NCBI RefSeq assembly: GCF_030010555.1
Contig: NZ_JASCQP010000030.1
Span: 48,373 to 112,372 of the forward strand
Direction of reading: 5' to 3'
Origin: Halomonas rhizosphaerae
Lineage (GTDB): Bacteria > Pseudomonadota > Gammaproteobacteria > Pseudomonadales > Halomonadaceae
DNA: 64,000 nucleotides
Shown: positions 26,579-36,210 of the stretch, in pieces
Layout: every line of letters begins with the position of its first letter
How positions within the stretch are numbered: the stretch's first letter is position 1
Made by a program: the position numbers and the translations under genes
The notes under the pieces: generated by a model
What the model was told of the DNA's origin: nothing
The model's input: the letters and a program-made list of their open reading frames with translations, nothing else
Database searches by the model: none

Positions 26579-28378
26579 TCAGGGGAGCGAAGGGGAGTCG
26601 GTCATGGCGGCCGCGGGATGGCGCCCGAACTGCAGCTCGGCCAGGTGGCGGTAGAGCGGACTCGATTCGAGAAGGTCCTCGTGGCGGCCGCTGGCCACCA
26701 GCCGGCCCTGGTCCAGCACCAGCAGGCGGTCGGCGGCGACCACGGTGGCCAGGCGATGGGCGATCACCAGGCTGGTGCGGCCCACCATCAGCCGGTCCAG
26801 GGCCTGCTGCACCAGCCGTTCGCTCTCCGCGTCAAGGGCGCTGGTCGCCTCGTCGAGCAGCAGCACCCGGGGCGCCTTGAGCAGCGCCCGGGCGATGGCC
26901 AGGCGCTGGCGCTGTCCGCCGGAGAGCTGCACGCCGCCGGGGCCGAGCGAGGTGTCGAATCCCCGGGGCAGGGCCTCGATGAAGTCCAGGGCATTGGCAT
27001 CCCCGGCGGCCCTGCGCAGGTCCTCGAGGTTGGCCCTGGGCCAGCCGAAGCGCAGGTTCTCGGCCACGGTGCCGGTGAAGAGTACCGGCTCCTGGGCCAC
27101 CAGGCCCAGCGCCGAGCGCAGTTCGCGTGGGTCCAGGTCGCGCAGGTCGATGCCGTCCAGTCGCAGGGAGCCCCGGTCCGGGTCATGGAAGCGCAGCAGC
27201 AGCGCGAGCAGGGTGCTCTTGCCGGCTCCGGAGGGCCCCACCAGCGCCACCCGCTCGCCCGGGAGGACCCGCAGGTCGAGCGCCTCCAGCGCTGGGGATT
27301 CGCGGCCGGGATAGGTGAAGCTCACAGCCTCCAGATGAATCTCGCCGGAGAGCGGCCTGGGCAGCGGTACGGGACGCGCAGGCGCCCGAATCGTCGGTCG
27401 TGCCTCCAGCAGTTCCAGCAGGCGCTCGGCGGCCCCGGCGGCGCGCTGAACGTCGCCCGCGACCTCGGCCAGCGTCGCCACGGCGCCCGCCGCCAGCACG
27501 GCATAGAAGACGAAGGCCGAGAGCTCGCCGGCGGTCATGCTGCCGGCCAGGACCGCCTGGCCGCCCTGCCAGAGCATCACGGCGACCGCGGCGAAGACCG
27601 CCAGCATGGCAATGCCCGTCAGCCAGGCACGCTGGCGAGTGCGGGCCACGGCGGTGGCGAAGGCCTCCTCGACCCGTGCCCCATAGGCCTGGCGATCGTG
27701 TGCCTCGTGGGTGAAGGCCTGGACGGTGCGGATGCCGGCCAGGGCCTCGCCGGCATAGCGGCCGAGCTCCGCCACCCGGTCCTGGCTGAAGCGCGAGAGG
27801 CGTCGCACCCGGCGTCCGAACCAGAGGATCGGAAGCACGGTGGCGGGGATGCCCAGCAGCACGATGGCCGATAGCCACGGCTGGGTCACCAGCATCAGTG
27901 CCACCGACCCGACCAGCATCAGCAGGTTACGCAGCGCCAGTGAGATCGACGAGCCGAACAGGCTCTGCAGCACGCTGGTGTCCGCCGTCAGCCGCGAGGT
28001 GATCTCCCCGGCGCCGCCGCTCTCCCCGGCACTGCTCTCGAAGAAGCCGGGCTCGAGCTCGAGCAGGTGGTCGAAGACCCGGCGCCGCAGGTCGGCCGCC
28101 AGCCGCTCGCCGATCCAGGTGACCAGGTAGTAGCGCAGCGCCGAGGCCATCGCCAGTACCGCCACCACCCCGAGCATCAGGCCGAGGGCCTGGTTGAGCC
28201 GTGCGCGATCCTGCGCTATGAACCCCTGGTCGATGACCAGCCGAAGCCCCTGGCCGAGCAGCAGCACGCTGGCCGCGGCGGCGAGCAGCGCCAGGGCGGC
28301 CAGCACCAGGCGCCAGCGATAGGGGCGCAGCAGGGCCAGCAGGCTCAGCAGCACGCGGGGGTCGGGTCGTGTGGCCAT
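26579..28378 (-). CDS. ABC transporter, fused permease and ATPase (MsbA-type exporter half)
   Basis: 599-residue half-transporter expected to homodimerise in the inner membrane. Residues 1-310 hold six transmembrane helices; residues 340-590 are the nucleotide-binding domain with Walker A GPSGAGKST, signature LSGGQ, Walker B VLLLDEATSALD and the H-loop VIAHRLATV. Sequence character fits bacterial multidrug/lipid exporters of the MsbA/LmrA group, without the partner kinase expected of true msbA (lpxK), so lipid A transport is not claimed. The ATG at 28378 is preferred to the upstream frame start. It converges with polB at a 14-base gap. Confidence 0.9.
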   Translation of the reverse strand: MATRPDPRVLLSLLALLRPYRWRLVLAALALLAAAASVLLLGQGLRLVIDQGFIAQDRARLNQALGLMLGVVAVLAMASALRYYLVTWIGERLAADLRRRVFDHLLELEPGFFESSAGESGGAGEITSRLTADTSVLQSLFGSSISLALRNLLMLVGSVALMLVTQPWLSAIVLLGIPATVLPILWFGRRVRRLSRFSQDRVAELGRYAGEALAGIRTVQAFTHEAHDRQAYGARVEEAFATAVARTRQRAWLTGIAMLAVFAAVAVMLWQGGQAVLAGSMTAGELSAFVFYAVLAAGAVATLAEVAGDVQRAAGAAERLLELLEARPTIRAPARPVPLPRPLSGEIHLEAVSFTYPGRESPALEALDLRVLPGERVALVGPSGAGKSTLLALLLRFHDPDRGSLRLDGIDLRDLDPRELRSALGLVAQEPVLFTGTVAENLRFGWPRANLEDLRRAAGDANALDFIEALPRGFDTSLGPGGVQLSGGQRQRLAIARALLKAPRVLLLDEATSALDAESERLVQQALDRLMVGRTSLVIAHRLATVVAADRLLVLDQGRLVASGRHEDLLESSPLYRHLAELQFGRHPAAAMTDSPSLP

Positions 28379-28536
28379 GGCAGTCTCGGCGGCAGGGTCG
28401 GGGAGTGTTGCCGCGACGATAGCAGCCCGGGCAAGCCACTGCATGGCGGGGAATGACAGCCTGCGACGCGATGCCGCTTGAAGCGCCCGCCGGGCGCCAG
28501 CATAGTGCGGGAAACCCTTCCCGTATGGAGAGCGAG

Positions 28537-28974
28537 ATGGCCGATTCCCTTACCCTGGGCTGCCCCCACTGCGGGGCCATCAATCGCGTGGCCCGGGAGC
28601 GCCTGGGCCACGGGCCGAAATGCGGAAAGTGCAAGCAGGCGCTGTTCACCGGCGAGCCGGTGGCGCTCACCGCGGCCAACTTCCCGGCCCTGGTGGAGCG
28701 CAGCGAGCTGCCGGTGGTGGTGGACTTCTGGGCCAGCTGGTGTGGGCCCTGCAAGATGATGGCGCCGATCTTCGCCGAGGCCGCTCGTGACCTCGAGCCC
28801 CGCCTGCGCTTCGCCAAGCTCGATACCGAGGCCGAGCAGGTGCTGGCGGCGCGTTTCGGCATCCGCAGCATTCCCACCCTGATCGTCTTCAGGAACGGCC
28901 GGGAAGTCGCCCGCCAGCCGGGATTGCTGCAGGGGCCGCAACTGAGGCAGTGGCTCGGACCGCACCTGGCGTGA
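28537..28974 (+). CDS. trxC: Thioredoxin 2
   Basis: Cytoplasmic disulfide reductase of 145 residues (E. coli 139). The N-terminal zinc ribbon CPHCG...CGKCK distinguishes TrxC from TrxA, and the active site is WCGPC in VVDFWASWCGPCKMMAP, followed by the cis-proline IRSIPTL. GGAG lies upstream of the ATG at 28537; ATG at 28525 is a weaker choice. TrxC is usually linked to oxidative-stress defence. Its last 86 bases overlap the 3' end of the oppositely oriented diguanylate-cyclase gene. Confidence 0.95.
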   Translation: MADSLTLGCPHCGAINRVARERLGHGPKCGKCKQALFTGEPVALTAANFPALVERSELPVVVDFWASWCGPCKMMAPIFAEAARDLEPRLRFAKLDTEAEQVLAARFGIRSIPTLIVFRNGREVARQPGLLQGPQLRQWLGPHLA

Positions 28975-30202
28975 CGGCCGTCGGTACGCTCTCCAGCAGG
29001 GTCAGCTCGGGACCCTGGGGTGTCATCACCACGCAGTTGCGCCCGCTCTCCTTGCCGGCATAGAGGGCCCGGTCGGCGCGCAGCAGGCCTGGGTCGAGGG
29101 TCATCTCGCCATCGTCGACACGGCTGATGCCGACCGTGACCGTCAGGTCCAGCACCACGCCCTTGACCTCCAGGGGTTGCCGGCAGACGGCCTGACGCAG
29201 TCGTTCGGCGATCTCCCGGGCGGTCAAGAGGTTGGCCAGGGGCAGGGCGATGACGAACTCCTCTCCGCCGTAGCGGCCGATGATGTCGCTCTCGCGCAGT
29301 ACCGACTGGCAGCGGGCGGCGACCACCGTCAGCGCCAGGTCGCCGATGGCATGGCCATGTATGTCGTTGATGGCCTTGAAGTAGTCGATATCCACCATGC
29401 ACAGCGACAGGGGGGTACCGTCACGGTGGGCCCTGCGACGCTCCTGTTCGGCCAGTTCGAAGAAGCGCCGGCGGTTGGTGATCCCCGTCAGCTCGTCGGT
29501 CCTGGCCATATGACGCAGGCGCTGTTCCAACTGATTGCGCTCCTCGATCTCCTCCTTCAGCCGGCGGTTGATCGCGCGCTCCTCCAGCAGGCTGGCAAAC
29601 TGGGCGCGTTGCAGCCGGTGGATCCGCGAGACCGTCAGCCAGCAGAGCAGGTTGACGAAGCCCAACAGCAGCAGGCTGTTCGCCAGGACCCCGCCGGGCA
29701 GCGGTGACCACACGACCACCAAGATAAGGAAGCCGCCGAGCAGGTAGGCGTTGCTGGCCAGCATCCAGGGCAGCCGGTTGGGTATGAAGAGGTAGAGAGC
29801 CATGCTGGCAGTCACGATCGAGGCGAGGCTGGTCACGAGGTCATCCGGCTTCAGGGGGATGGTGAGCAGCACGCCACTGACGGCCAGCAGGCAGACCAGG
29901 TTGATCGGCATTGGAGTCTGGGCCAGGGAGGGGCGCCGCCATACCGCCAGGGCCAGCAGCAGGAAGCTTGCGGCGACCGTAGCACGCATGGCCAGCAGCA
30001 CCAGGAAGGTGGTACTCGATCCCAGCAGGCTGAAATCCGTCAGGCTGAAGGCGAGGAAGAGGACGGTGGCTACCACCAGGGCATGACGCAGCTGGCAGGC
30101 GTCGTGGGCCTGCATGGTGCGGCGGAACAGGGCCTCCTTGGCGGAGTCCCGAAACTCGCCACGCCAATCGAGTTCATTGGCATTCCCTGCGTCGGTAGCC
30201 AT
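28889..30202 (-). CDS. Membrane diguanylate cyclase (GGDEF domain)
   Basis: 437 residues. About six N-terminal transmembrane helices (residues 40-195) form a MASE-like sensor, followed by a coiled coil (RAQFASLLEERAINRRLKEEIEE) and a GGDEF domain with active-site RYGGEEF. RESD lies five residues before GGEEF and is a product-inhibition I-site, so it should make cyclic di-GMP with feedback control. The ATG at 30202 has AAGGA seven bases upstream. The last 28 codons run antisense through the end of trxC; the C-terminal tail after the GGDEF domain is Ala/Pro-rich and looks like read-through sequence. A perfect palindrome lies about 200 bases upstream. Confidence 0.9.
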   Translation of the reverse strand: MATDAGNANELDWRGEFRDSAKEALFRRTMQAHDACQLRHALVVATVLFLAFSLTDFSLLGSSTTFLVLLAMRATVAASFLLLALAVWRRPSLAQTPMPINLVCLLAVSGVLLTIPLKPDDLVTSLASIVTASMALYLFIPNRLPWMLASNAYLLGGFLILVVVWSPLPGGVLANSLLLLGFVNLLCWLTVSRIHRLQRAQFASLLEERAINRRLKEEIEERNQLEQRLRHMARTDELTGITNRRRFFELAEQERRRAHRDGTPLSLCMVDIDYFKAINDIHGHAIGDLALTVVAARCQSVLRESDIIGRYGGEEFVIALPLANLLTAREIAERLRQAVCRQPLEVKGVVLDLTVTVGISRVDDGEMTLDPGLLRADRALYAGKESGRNCVVMTPQGPELTLLESVPTAVTPGAVRATASVAAPAAIPAGGRLPGRS

Positions 30203-30397
30203 TCGCACTTCCTTGAGGGACGGCGTCCATTTTCATGACAGTCATGACAACGGCCGCCCATTTCCCTTGAGTGGGTCGTCTGATGGAAGTCCTGCCGTGG
30301 TGCCTGCTCAAACGGCAGCGGTACCGGGGAAGCATGGTGGCAATTTCCGCTTCCCGCCAGTCACCTCGCGCAAGTGTCACAGTAGGCTCACGGTTCT

Positions 30398-30415
30398 TGT
30401 AAGCGATCGCTTACA
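30398..30415. promoter_or_regulatory. Perfect 18-bp palindrome, probable operator
   Basis: TGTAAGCGATCGCTTACA is fully self-complementary. It lies in the 251-base gap upstream of the diguanylate cyclase gene and 38 bases past the end of the flavodoxin-fold reductase gene. The form (two TGTAAGCG arms) is like operators of TetR-family dimers; no such regulator is encoded in the window. A weak promoter may follow it on the minus strand with a TACTGT -10. Confidence 0.55.
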
Positions 30416-30453
30416 GAGCAAGTGTGAGTCACGTACTAGAGGGAACTCAGCGG

Positions 30454-31038
30454 TTATTCTGCCTTGGCACCCATCTTCTCCAGGCGGGTGAACCACTTGC
30501 GACAGTCGTCCGCATCGAGCGCCTCCACCGAACCGATCAGTGTCTCGCGCACCGGTGCGAAGCCCACGAACCCCAGGATATTGCGTTCCAGCGACCTGAC
30601 GCTGTGGGCGCGATAGAGGTGGCGGTAGATCGCTGCCGGCATGCCCATGGTCACCACGACGCGCGCCGAGCGTCCCTTCAGCCCCTTGCGGCCCAGGGGG
30701 TTGCCTTTCTCGTACTCGAAGGCGAAGTGCGGTCGCATCACCTGTTCGAGGAACCCCTTCACCAGCGCCGGCATGTCGCCGAGCCACAGCGGGAAGAACA
30801 ACACCAGGTGCTCGCACCAGCGGATGGCGTCCGCTGCCTCGTCGAGCGAGGCGGGCATGCGTTCCTCGGTCCAGGCCTGCTGGCTGCGCAGCAGCGGGAA
30901 GTCCAGGTCGGTTACCCTCACCGTGCGCACCTCGTGCCCCGCCGTCTCCGCACCCAGGCGGTAGTGCTCGGCCAGGACATGCAGCAGGTGGGGGGCGTTG
31001 GCATCGGGGTGGCCCTGAAGGATAAGGATGCGGCGCAT
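30454..31038 (-). CDS. NAD(P)H-dependent flavodoxin-fold oxidoreductase
   Basis: 194 residues of the NQO1/MdaB/KefF family, which reduce quinones or related acceptors with a bound flavin. RRILILQGHPDANAP (2-16) begins the flavodoxin fold and phosphate-binding region, and HLVLFFPLWLGDMPALVKGFLEQV is the characteristic flavin and quinone segment. No Kef potassium channel gene is adjacent, so a KefF-type ancillary role is unsupported. Single gene; GGGAGAGCC-type purine-rich sequence precedes the ATG. Confidence 0.87.
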   Translation of the reverse strand: MRRILILQGHPDANAPHLLHVLAEHYRLGAETAGHEVRTVRVTDLDFPLLRSQQAWTEERMPASLDEAADAIRWCEHLVLFFPLWLGDMPALVKGFLEQVMRPHFAFEYEKGNPLGRKGLKGRSARVVVTMGMPAAIYRHLYRAHSVRSLERNILGFVGFAPVRETLIGSVEALDADDCRKWFTRLEKMGAKAE

Positions 31039-31132
31039 GGCGGCTCTCCCGCAGTGACATGGGTCAGGGCTTCAGCATAGCGGGATGTGCGCCCTCCGGG
31101 ACACGGCATGGTGGTCGAGTGCCGGCCCGTGC

Positions 31133-32140
31133 TCAGCCCTGGCGCTTGAGCTGTTCGCGCAGCTGCCTGGGCACCTGCTTGATGATCAGCCGGTCCTGGT
31201 CCTCGTCGTATTCCACGCCGGAGCCGAGCAGGTAGGAATCGAAGCTGATCGACACGCCGCCGGCGCGGCCGGTGAAGCGGCGGAACTGGCTGAGGGTGCG
31301 CCGGTCCGGCGGGATCTCCGGGGAGAGGCCATAGTCGGCGTTGCGGATATGGTCGTAGAAGGCCTTCGGCTGCTGCTCGTCGAGGACCTCCGAGAGCGCC
31401 TCCAGGGTCATCGGCTCGCCGCGGCGGGCCTGGTCGCTGGCGTAGTCGATCAGCGCGTCGGTCTTTTCGCGGCTGGCATCCTCGGGCAGGTCCTCCCGCT
31501 CGACGTAGTCGCTGAAGGCCTTGAGCAGGGTGCGGGTCTCGCCGCTGGCATCCACGCCCTCCTCGGCGCCGAGCAGGGTGGCGAACCCCTCGGCGAGCTT
31601 CTTGCCGCCGCGGTCGCGGGTCCAGGAGAGGTACTGCTTCGAGGCTCCGGCCTGCCACTGGTTGAGGTTGAGGCGTGCCGCCAGGGTCATCTGCGCCAGA
31701 TTAAGCTGGCGCACAGGTACCACGGCGAGGTTGGCGTCGATGCCGAAGCCCTCTCGATGGTGCAGCAGCGCAAGGCTCAGGTAGCGGGTGTCGCCGAACT
31801 GGTGGTGGAGCACCAGCAGGTCGCCGGAGAGCGAGAGGTGAGCGCCGACCAGTTCGGCGATTCGGCCCGCCAGGTCGCGGGAGAAGGCGACGAAGTCGCG
31901 GCCCCCGTCGAGGTAGTCGGAAAGCTCGCTGGCGAAGGGTGAGCTCACCTCGCCCTCGGGCGTCGTCTCGGCGAAGTGGCCCCAGGCCTTGGGCTTGGCA
32001 TTGAAGGCATCGTTGAAGCCGGCCAGCAGGTCGTCCAGGGCCGGGGAGGGGGGCAGCTCCGCCGTGGCGGGCACCAGGCTCATCGGCGCCTCGCCGGCGG
32101 CCTTGTCGATGCGATGGATGATGCTGTGCAGGATCGGCAT
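31133..32140 (-). CDS. yejK: Nucleoid-associated protein YejK/NdpA
   Basis: 335-residue DNA-associated protein of the NdpA family, which copurifies with the nucleoid. The N-terminus (ILHSIIHRIDKAAGE), the central LLVLHHQFGDTRYLSLALLHHREGFGID...LNLAQMTLAARLNL, and the terminal DRLIIKQVPRQLREQL are all family-typical. Length matches E. coli YejK (335). The exact function is unclear. The divergent arcC gene starts 229 bases away. Confidence 0.93.
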   Translation of the reverse strand: MPILHSIIHRIDKAAGEAPMSLVPATAELPPSPALDDLLAGFNDAFNAKPKAWGHFAETTPEGEVSSPFASELSDYLDGGRDFVAFSRDLAGRIAELVGAHLSLSGDLLVLHHQFGDTRYLSLALLHHREGFGIDANLAVVPVRQLNLAQMTLAARLNLNQWQAGASKQYLSWTRDRGGKKLAEGFATLLGAEEGVDASGETRTLLKAFSDYVEREDLPEDASREKTDALIDYASDQARRGEPMTLEALSEVLDEQQPKAFYDHIRNADYGLSPEIPPDRRTLSQFRRFTGRAGGVSISFDSYLLGSGVEYDEDQDRLIIKQVPRQLREQLKRQG

Positions 32141-32368
32141 GGGAGCTCCGCGGTGAGGTGGCGAGGAGGGCGATGATACCCGCCCCGGGCGCACCTCGAT
32201 AGCCGGCCTCGGGGCTCGGGGCTGGTCGAGGGTCGTGGCAGCCCAGCACCGGACTATGCTGATGAAAGGGGACGTCGCCGAGACCGCGCCTGCGCCTTGT
32301 CCGGGCCTCGTCCTGCCGCGTGACCCGACATCGAGGCCCCGAACACACCCACGCCGGAGGCGGCTTGC

Positions 32369-33277
32369 ATGCGAATCGTGGTAGCCCTGGGCGGCAATGC
32401 CCTGTTGCGGCGTGGCGAGCCCATGACCATCGACAACCAGCGCCACAACGTGCGGCGCGCGGCGGTCGCCCTGGCCGAGCTCGCCGGCCGCCACCAGCTG
32501 GTGGTGACCCATGGCAACGGCCCCCAGGTGGGCCTGCTGGCCCTCCAGGCGCAGGCCTACGCCGAGGTCGCCCCCTATCCGCTGGACGTGCTGGACGCCG
32601 CGACCGAGGGCATCATCGGCTACCTGATCGAGGCCGAGCTGCTCAACGCGATGCCGCCCGGTGCCAGCTGCGCCAGCCTGCTGACCCGGGTCGAGGTGGA
32701 TGCCGACGACCCCGCCTTCCTGACCCCGTCCAAGGCCATCGGTCCCGGCTACGACCGCGACACCATGCAGCGGCTCAAGGCCGAGAAGGGCTGGGCCTTC
32801 GTCGAGGAGGCCACCGGCCACTGGCGGCGCGTGGTCGCCTCGCCGCTGCCGCGGCGCATCCTGCCCATCGACATCATCCGCCGCCTGATGGAGGCCGGGG
32901 TGGTGGTGATCTGTGCGGGGGGTGGCGGCATTCCCACGGTGCGCGGGGTCGGCGGACGCCTGGAGGGCGTGGAGGCGGTCATCGACAAGGATCATGCCGC
33001 CGGGCTACTGGCGGCGCGGCTGGACGCCGATGCCCTGCTGCTGCTGACCGACGTGGCGGCGGTCTACGATGGCTGGGGTGGCCCGGCGCCCCGGCCGTTG
33101 GGCCGAGTCACGCCGGGCGACCTGGCCAGCCGGACCTTCGCGCCGGGCTCTATGGGCCCCAAGGTGGCGGCCGCCTGTGAGTTCGTCCTGGCCCGGGGTG
33201 GCGTCGCCGGTATCGGGGCGCTGGAGGACGCCGGCCGTATTCTCGATGGCCAGGCCGGGACCCTGATCAGCGCGTGA
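32369..33277 (+). CDS. arcC: Carbamate kinase
   Basis: 302 residues of the amino-acid-kinase fold. RIVVALGGNALLRRGE (2-17) is the nucleotide/phosphate loop, VVTHGNGPQVGLLALQ is the conserved substrate region, and CAGGGGIPTV...VIDKDHAAGLLA completes the kinase. It transfers phosphate between carbamoyl phosphate and ADP, yielding ATP in arginine or purine catabolism. It is an orphan here: arcA, arcB and arcD are absent from the window, and the next gene is a convergent ABC permease. Catabolic carbamoyl phosphate must come from genes elsewhere. Confidence 0.93.
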   Translation: MRIVVALGGNALLRRGEPMTIDNQRHNVRRAAVALAELAGRHQLVVTHGNGPQVGLLALQAQAYAEVAPYPLDVLDAATEGIIGYLIEAELLNAMPPGASCASLLTRVEVDADDPAFLTPSKAIGPGYDRDTMQRLKAEKGWAFVEEATGHWRRVVASPLPRRILPIDIIRRLMEAGVVVICAGGGGIPTVRGVGGRLEGVEAVIDKDHAAGLLAARLDADALLLLTDVAAVYDGWGGPAPRPLGRVTPGDLASRTFAPGSMGPKVAAACEFVLARGGVAGIGALEDAGRILDGQAGTLISA

Positions 33278-33281
33278 GGGG

Positions 33282-34052
33282 TCAGGGCTTCAGGCGGTAG
33301 CCGCTGCGGAAGATCCAGCCCACCACCGCGAGCGCCGCGGCCAGGAACAGCAGGATCATGCCCAGGCTGACCAGCGGGCTGACATCGCTGATGCCGTAGA
33401 AGCTCCAGCGGAAGCCGCTGATCAGGTAGACCACCGGGTTGGCCAGGGTCACCGCCTGCCAGAAGGGCGGCAGCATGTCGATGGAGTAGAAGGTGCCGCC
33501 CAGGAAGGTCAGGGGGGTGATCACCAGCAGCGGCACCAGTTGCAGCTTCTCGAAGCCGTCGGCCCAGATGCCGATGATGAAGCCGAGCAGGCTGAAGGTC
33601 AGCGCGGTAAGCACCAGGAACACCACCATCATCAGCGGATGGTCGATGGAGTAGGGCACGAAGAGCCGCGCCGTGACCAGCACGATGGCGCCGAGGATCA
33701 GCGACTTGGTCGCCGCCGCGCCTACATAGCCCAGCACCACCTCGACATAGGACATCGGCGCCGAGAGGATCTCGTAGATCGAGCCCGAGAAGCGCGGGAA
33801 GAAGATGCCGAAGGAGGCGTTGGAGACGCTCTGGGTGAGCAGCATCAGCATGATCAGGCCCGGCACGATGAAGGCGCCATAGCTGATGCCATCCACCTCA
33901 CTGATCCGCGTGCCGATGGCCGCGCCGAACACCACGAAGTAGAGCGAGGTAGAGATCACCGGCGAGACGATACTCTGCAGCACGGTGCGCAGGCTGCGCG
34001 CCATCTCGGCGAGATAGAGGGTCTTGACGGATTGCAGGTTGAAACGCTTCAT
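33282..34052 (-). CDS. ABC-2 type transporter permease
   Basis: 256-residue inner-membrane subunit with six predicted helices; the stretch [26 protein letters not shown] and the loop before [19 protein letters not shown] are the ABC-2 signature. It resembles YadH. It starts two bases after the stop of its ATPase partner. The exported substrate is unknown; members of this group are variously linked to drugs or cell-envelope sugars. The downstream end nearly abuts arcC (four-base convergent gap). Confidence 0.9.
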   Translation of the reverse strand: MKRFNLQSVKTLYLAEMARSLRTVLQSIVSPVISTSLYFVVFGAAIGTRISEVDGISYGAFIVPGLIMLMLLTQSVSNASFGIFFPRFSGSIYEILSAPMSYVEVVLGYVGAAATKSLILGAIVLVTARLFVPYSIDHPLMMVVFLVLTALTFSLLGFIIGIWADGFEKLQLVPLLVITPLTFLGGTFYSIDMLPPFWQAVTLANPVVYLISGFRWSFYGISDVSPLVSLGMILLFLAAALAVVGWIFRSGYRLKP

Positions 34053-34054
34053 GC

Positions 34055-34985
<931 letters not shown>

Positions 34986-34993
<8 letters not shown>

Positions 34994-35192
34994 GGGTGAT
35001 GTCCCCGTCGAAGTCGAGCGCCAGGTTCAAGCCATCCACCTCCACGGTCACCCGTGCCGGCAGCCTCTCGTTGCCCTTGAGGTGTCCTTCGGCGAGCCCT
35101 CGCTGCACGGCCTTCTCGATCTCCTGCTGGGTAGTGACGCCCACCGTCTTCAGCAGCTTGCGGATGCTCTGTTGAAAGGCCTCGTCGTTCAT
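34986..35192 (-). CDS. DUF6494 family small protein
   Basis: 68 residues, cytoplasmic, with two helices ([30 protein letters not shown]) followed by a short sheet-like segment ending DGDITLE. It fits the small DUF6494 family as I recall it; function is unknown. It is the first gene of a three-gene operon with the ABC-2 exporter, and its stop overlaps the likely ATPase start, so it may be an accessory of that transporter. Confidence 0.7.
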
Positions 35193-35267
35193 TCTCTGCT
35201 TCTCCTGTGGTGATCGCTGATGCCCTCCATCCTAGCGCGACTGGCCGGATGATACAGGGGTTGTACA

Positions 35268-35299
35268 AGAAAAAGCCGTGCATGGCGGCCATGCACGGC
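35268..35299 (-). terminator. Intrinsic terminator of ppiC
   Basis: Arms 35275-35286 and 35288-35299 are perfect 12-base complements (GCCGTGCATGGC and its partner), followed on the minus strand by five Ts. It lies 24 bases past the ppiC stop and separates ppiC from the ABC operon. Confidence 0.88.
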
Positions 35300-35322
35300 G
35301 TCGATCCCGGCGAGTCAGGAGA

Positions 35323-35601
35323 TCAGCTGCGCTCGGTGACCTCCAGCAGGTGGTAACCGAACTGGGTCTTTACTGGGCCCTGCACCTTGCCCACTTCCCC
35401 CTCGAAGACCGCCTTGTCGAACTCCGGCACCATCTGGCCCGGGCCGAAGGTGCCGAGCTCGCCGCCCTGCTTGCCGGACGGGCAGGAGGAGTGCTCGCGG
35501 GCGACCTCGGCGAAGTCGCGACCGCCCTCGATCTCGGCCTTGAGTTCATTACACTTCGCTTCGCTGTCCACCAGGATATGACGTGCGCTTGCCTGAGCCA
35601 T
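35323..35601 (-). CDS. ppiC: Parvulin-type peptidyl-prolyl isomerase PpiC
   Basis: 92-residue stand-alone cytoplasmic parvulin (E. coli PpiC 93). The N-terminal ARHILVDSEAKCNELKAEIEGG, central FAEVAREHSSCPSGKQGGELGTFGPGQMVPEFD and C-terminal QGPVKTQFGYHLLEV cover the whole parvulin fold, including the catalytic-site Cys (SSCPS) and terminal His (GYHLL). No signal peptide. The ATG at 35601 has GGAGA upstream; the longer frame runs into repeats and is not real. Own terminator downstream. Confidence 0.95.
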   Translation of the reverse strand: MAQASARHILVDSEAKCNELKAEIEGGRDFAEVAREHSSCPSGKQGGELGTFGPGQMVPEFDKAVFEGEVGKVQGPVKTQFGYHLLEVTERS

Positions 35602-35670
35602 GTTGCTCTCCTTGATGTTCGGCAGGGATGCCGGTTGATGTGCCCCCGAGCATATCACGCCACTTTCCGG

Positions 35671-35876
35671 TTTTCGTGGGAGCCCTACGCATGGCATCCG
35701 ACTGATCTTCGTGGGCGCGCTGCTGGCAGCGCGAACCTCTCCGTCGTCACCACACTCACTCGGCACCCAGCGGGTCTTCGTGGGAGCGAAGCTTGCTTCG
35801 CGAATCCCTGTGGTTGCCACCGTGCCCATTCCAGGCACTCAGCCGATCTTCGTGGGAGCGCTGCTGGCAGCGCGAA
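35671..35876. repeat. Cluster of REP-like hairpin elements
   Basis: Three copies of TTCGTGGGAGCG-(arm)-(arm)-CGCGAA occur at 35707-35735, 35776-35804 and 35847-35876, spaced 69 and 71 bases apart, with a degenerate half copy at 35675-35690. The inner arms vary by compensating changes (CTGCTGGCAG, AAGCTTGCTT) so the hairpin is kept. They resemble the GTGGGAGCG REP sequences of pseudomonads. The flanking sequence is also duplicated loosely (GGCACTCAGC/GGCACCCAGC). No gene lies in this 363-base gap. Confidence 0.8.
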
Positions 35877-35964
35877 TCTCTCCGCCACGGGCGATTGGCA
35901 CAGGCTGATGCCGCGGCGTAGCATTGCCCCCACGATTCTCATCGCAAGGAACCGCGACCCCCCC

Positions 35965-36210
35965 ATGTTCGAGCAGACCTTCAAGAACATCGAGGACGTG
36001 CTGTGGAAGGAGGCCGGCTGCGCCACCGAGCTGGACTACACCGAGCAGACCTCCTGGCTGCTCTTCCTCAATCACCGGGATTATCTCTTGCAGCGCCGCG
36101 TCGCTTACGCCAATTTTGGTGAACTGAAGCAGTCCCTGCTGCAGAACGCCTTCTCCGGCGAGCTGACGGTCAGGGAGGCCGAGGCAGCGGTGGAGGAGGC
36201 GACGGCATGA
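35965..36210 (+). pseudogene. Remnant of a type I restriction locus: hsdM start fused to hsdS end
   Basis: The 81-residue frame begins FEQTFKNIEDVLWKEAGC...LDYTEQTSWLLFL, the N-terminal signature of type I methyltransferase subunit HsdM, normally about 500 residues. After a short junction (about residues 38-52) it continues as ELKQSLLQNAFSGELT, the typical C-terminus of specificity subunit HsdS. A deletion of about 2-3 kb that removed the catalytic part of hsdM and the recognition domains of hsdS explains this. The fused frame is still open and overlaps the RhuM-Fic start by ATGA, so it may be translated, but it cannot methylate DNA. Confidence 0.82.

Noticed and set aside
26579..28378. Calling the ABC exporter msbA.
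   Set aside because: No lpxK next to it and substrate cannot be told from sequence; many exporters of this shape exist.
35278..36210. A 310-residue plus-strand frame over ppiC and the REP cluster.
   Set aside because: Only its last 81 residues show protein similarity; the rest is shadow and repeat sequence.
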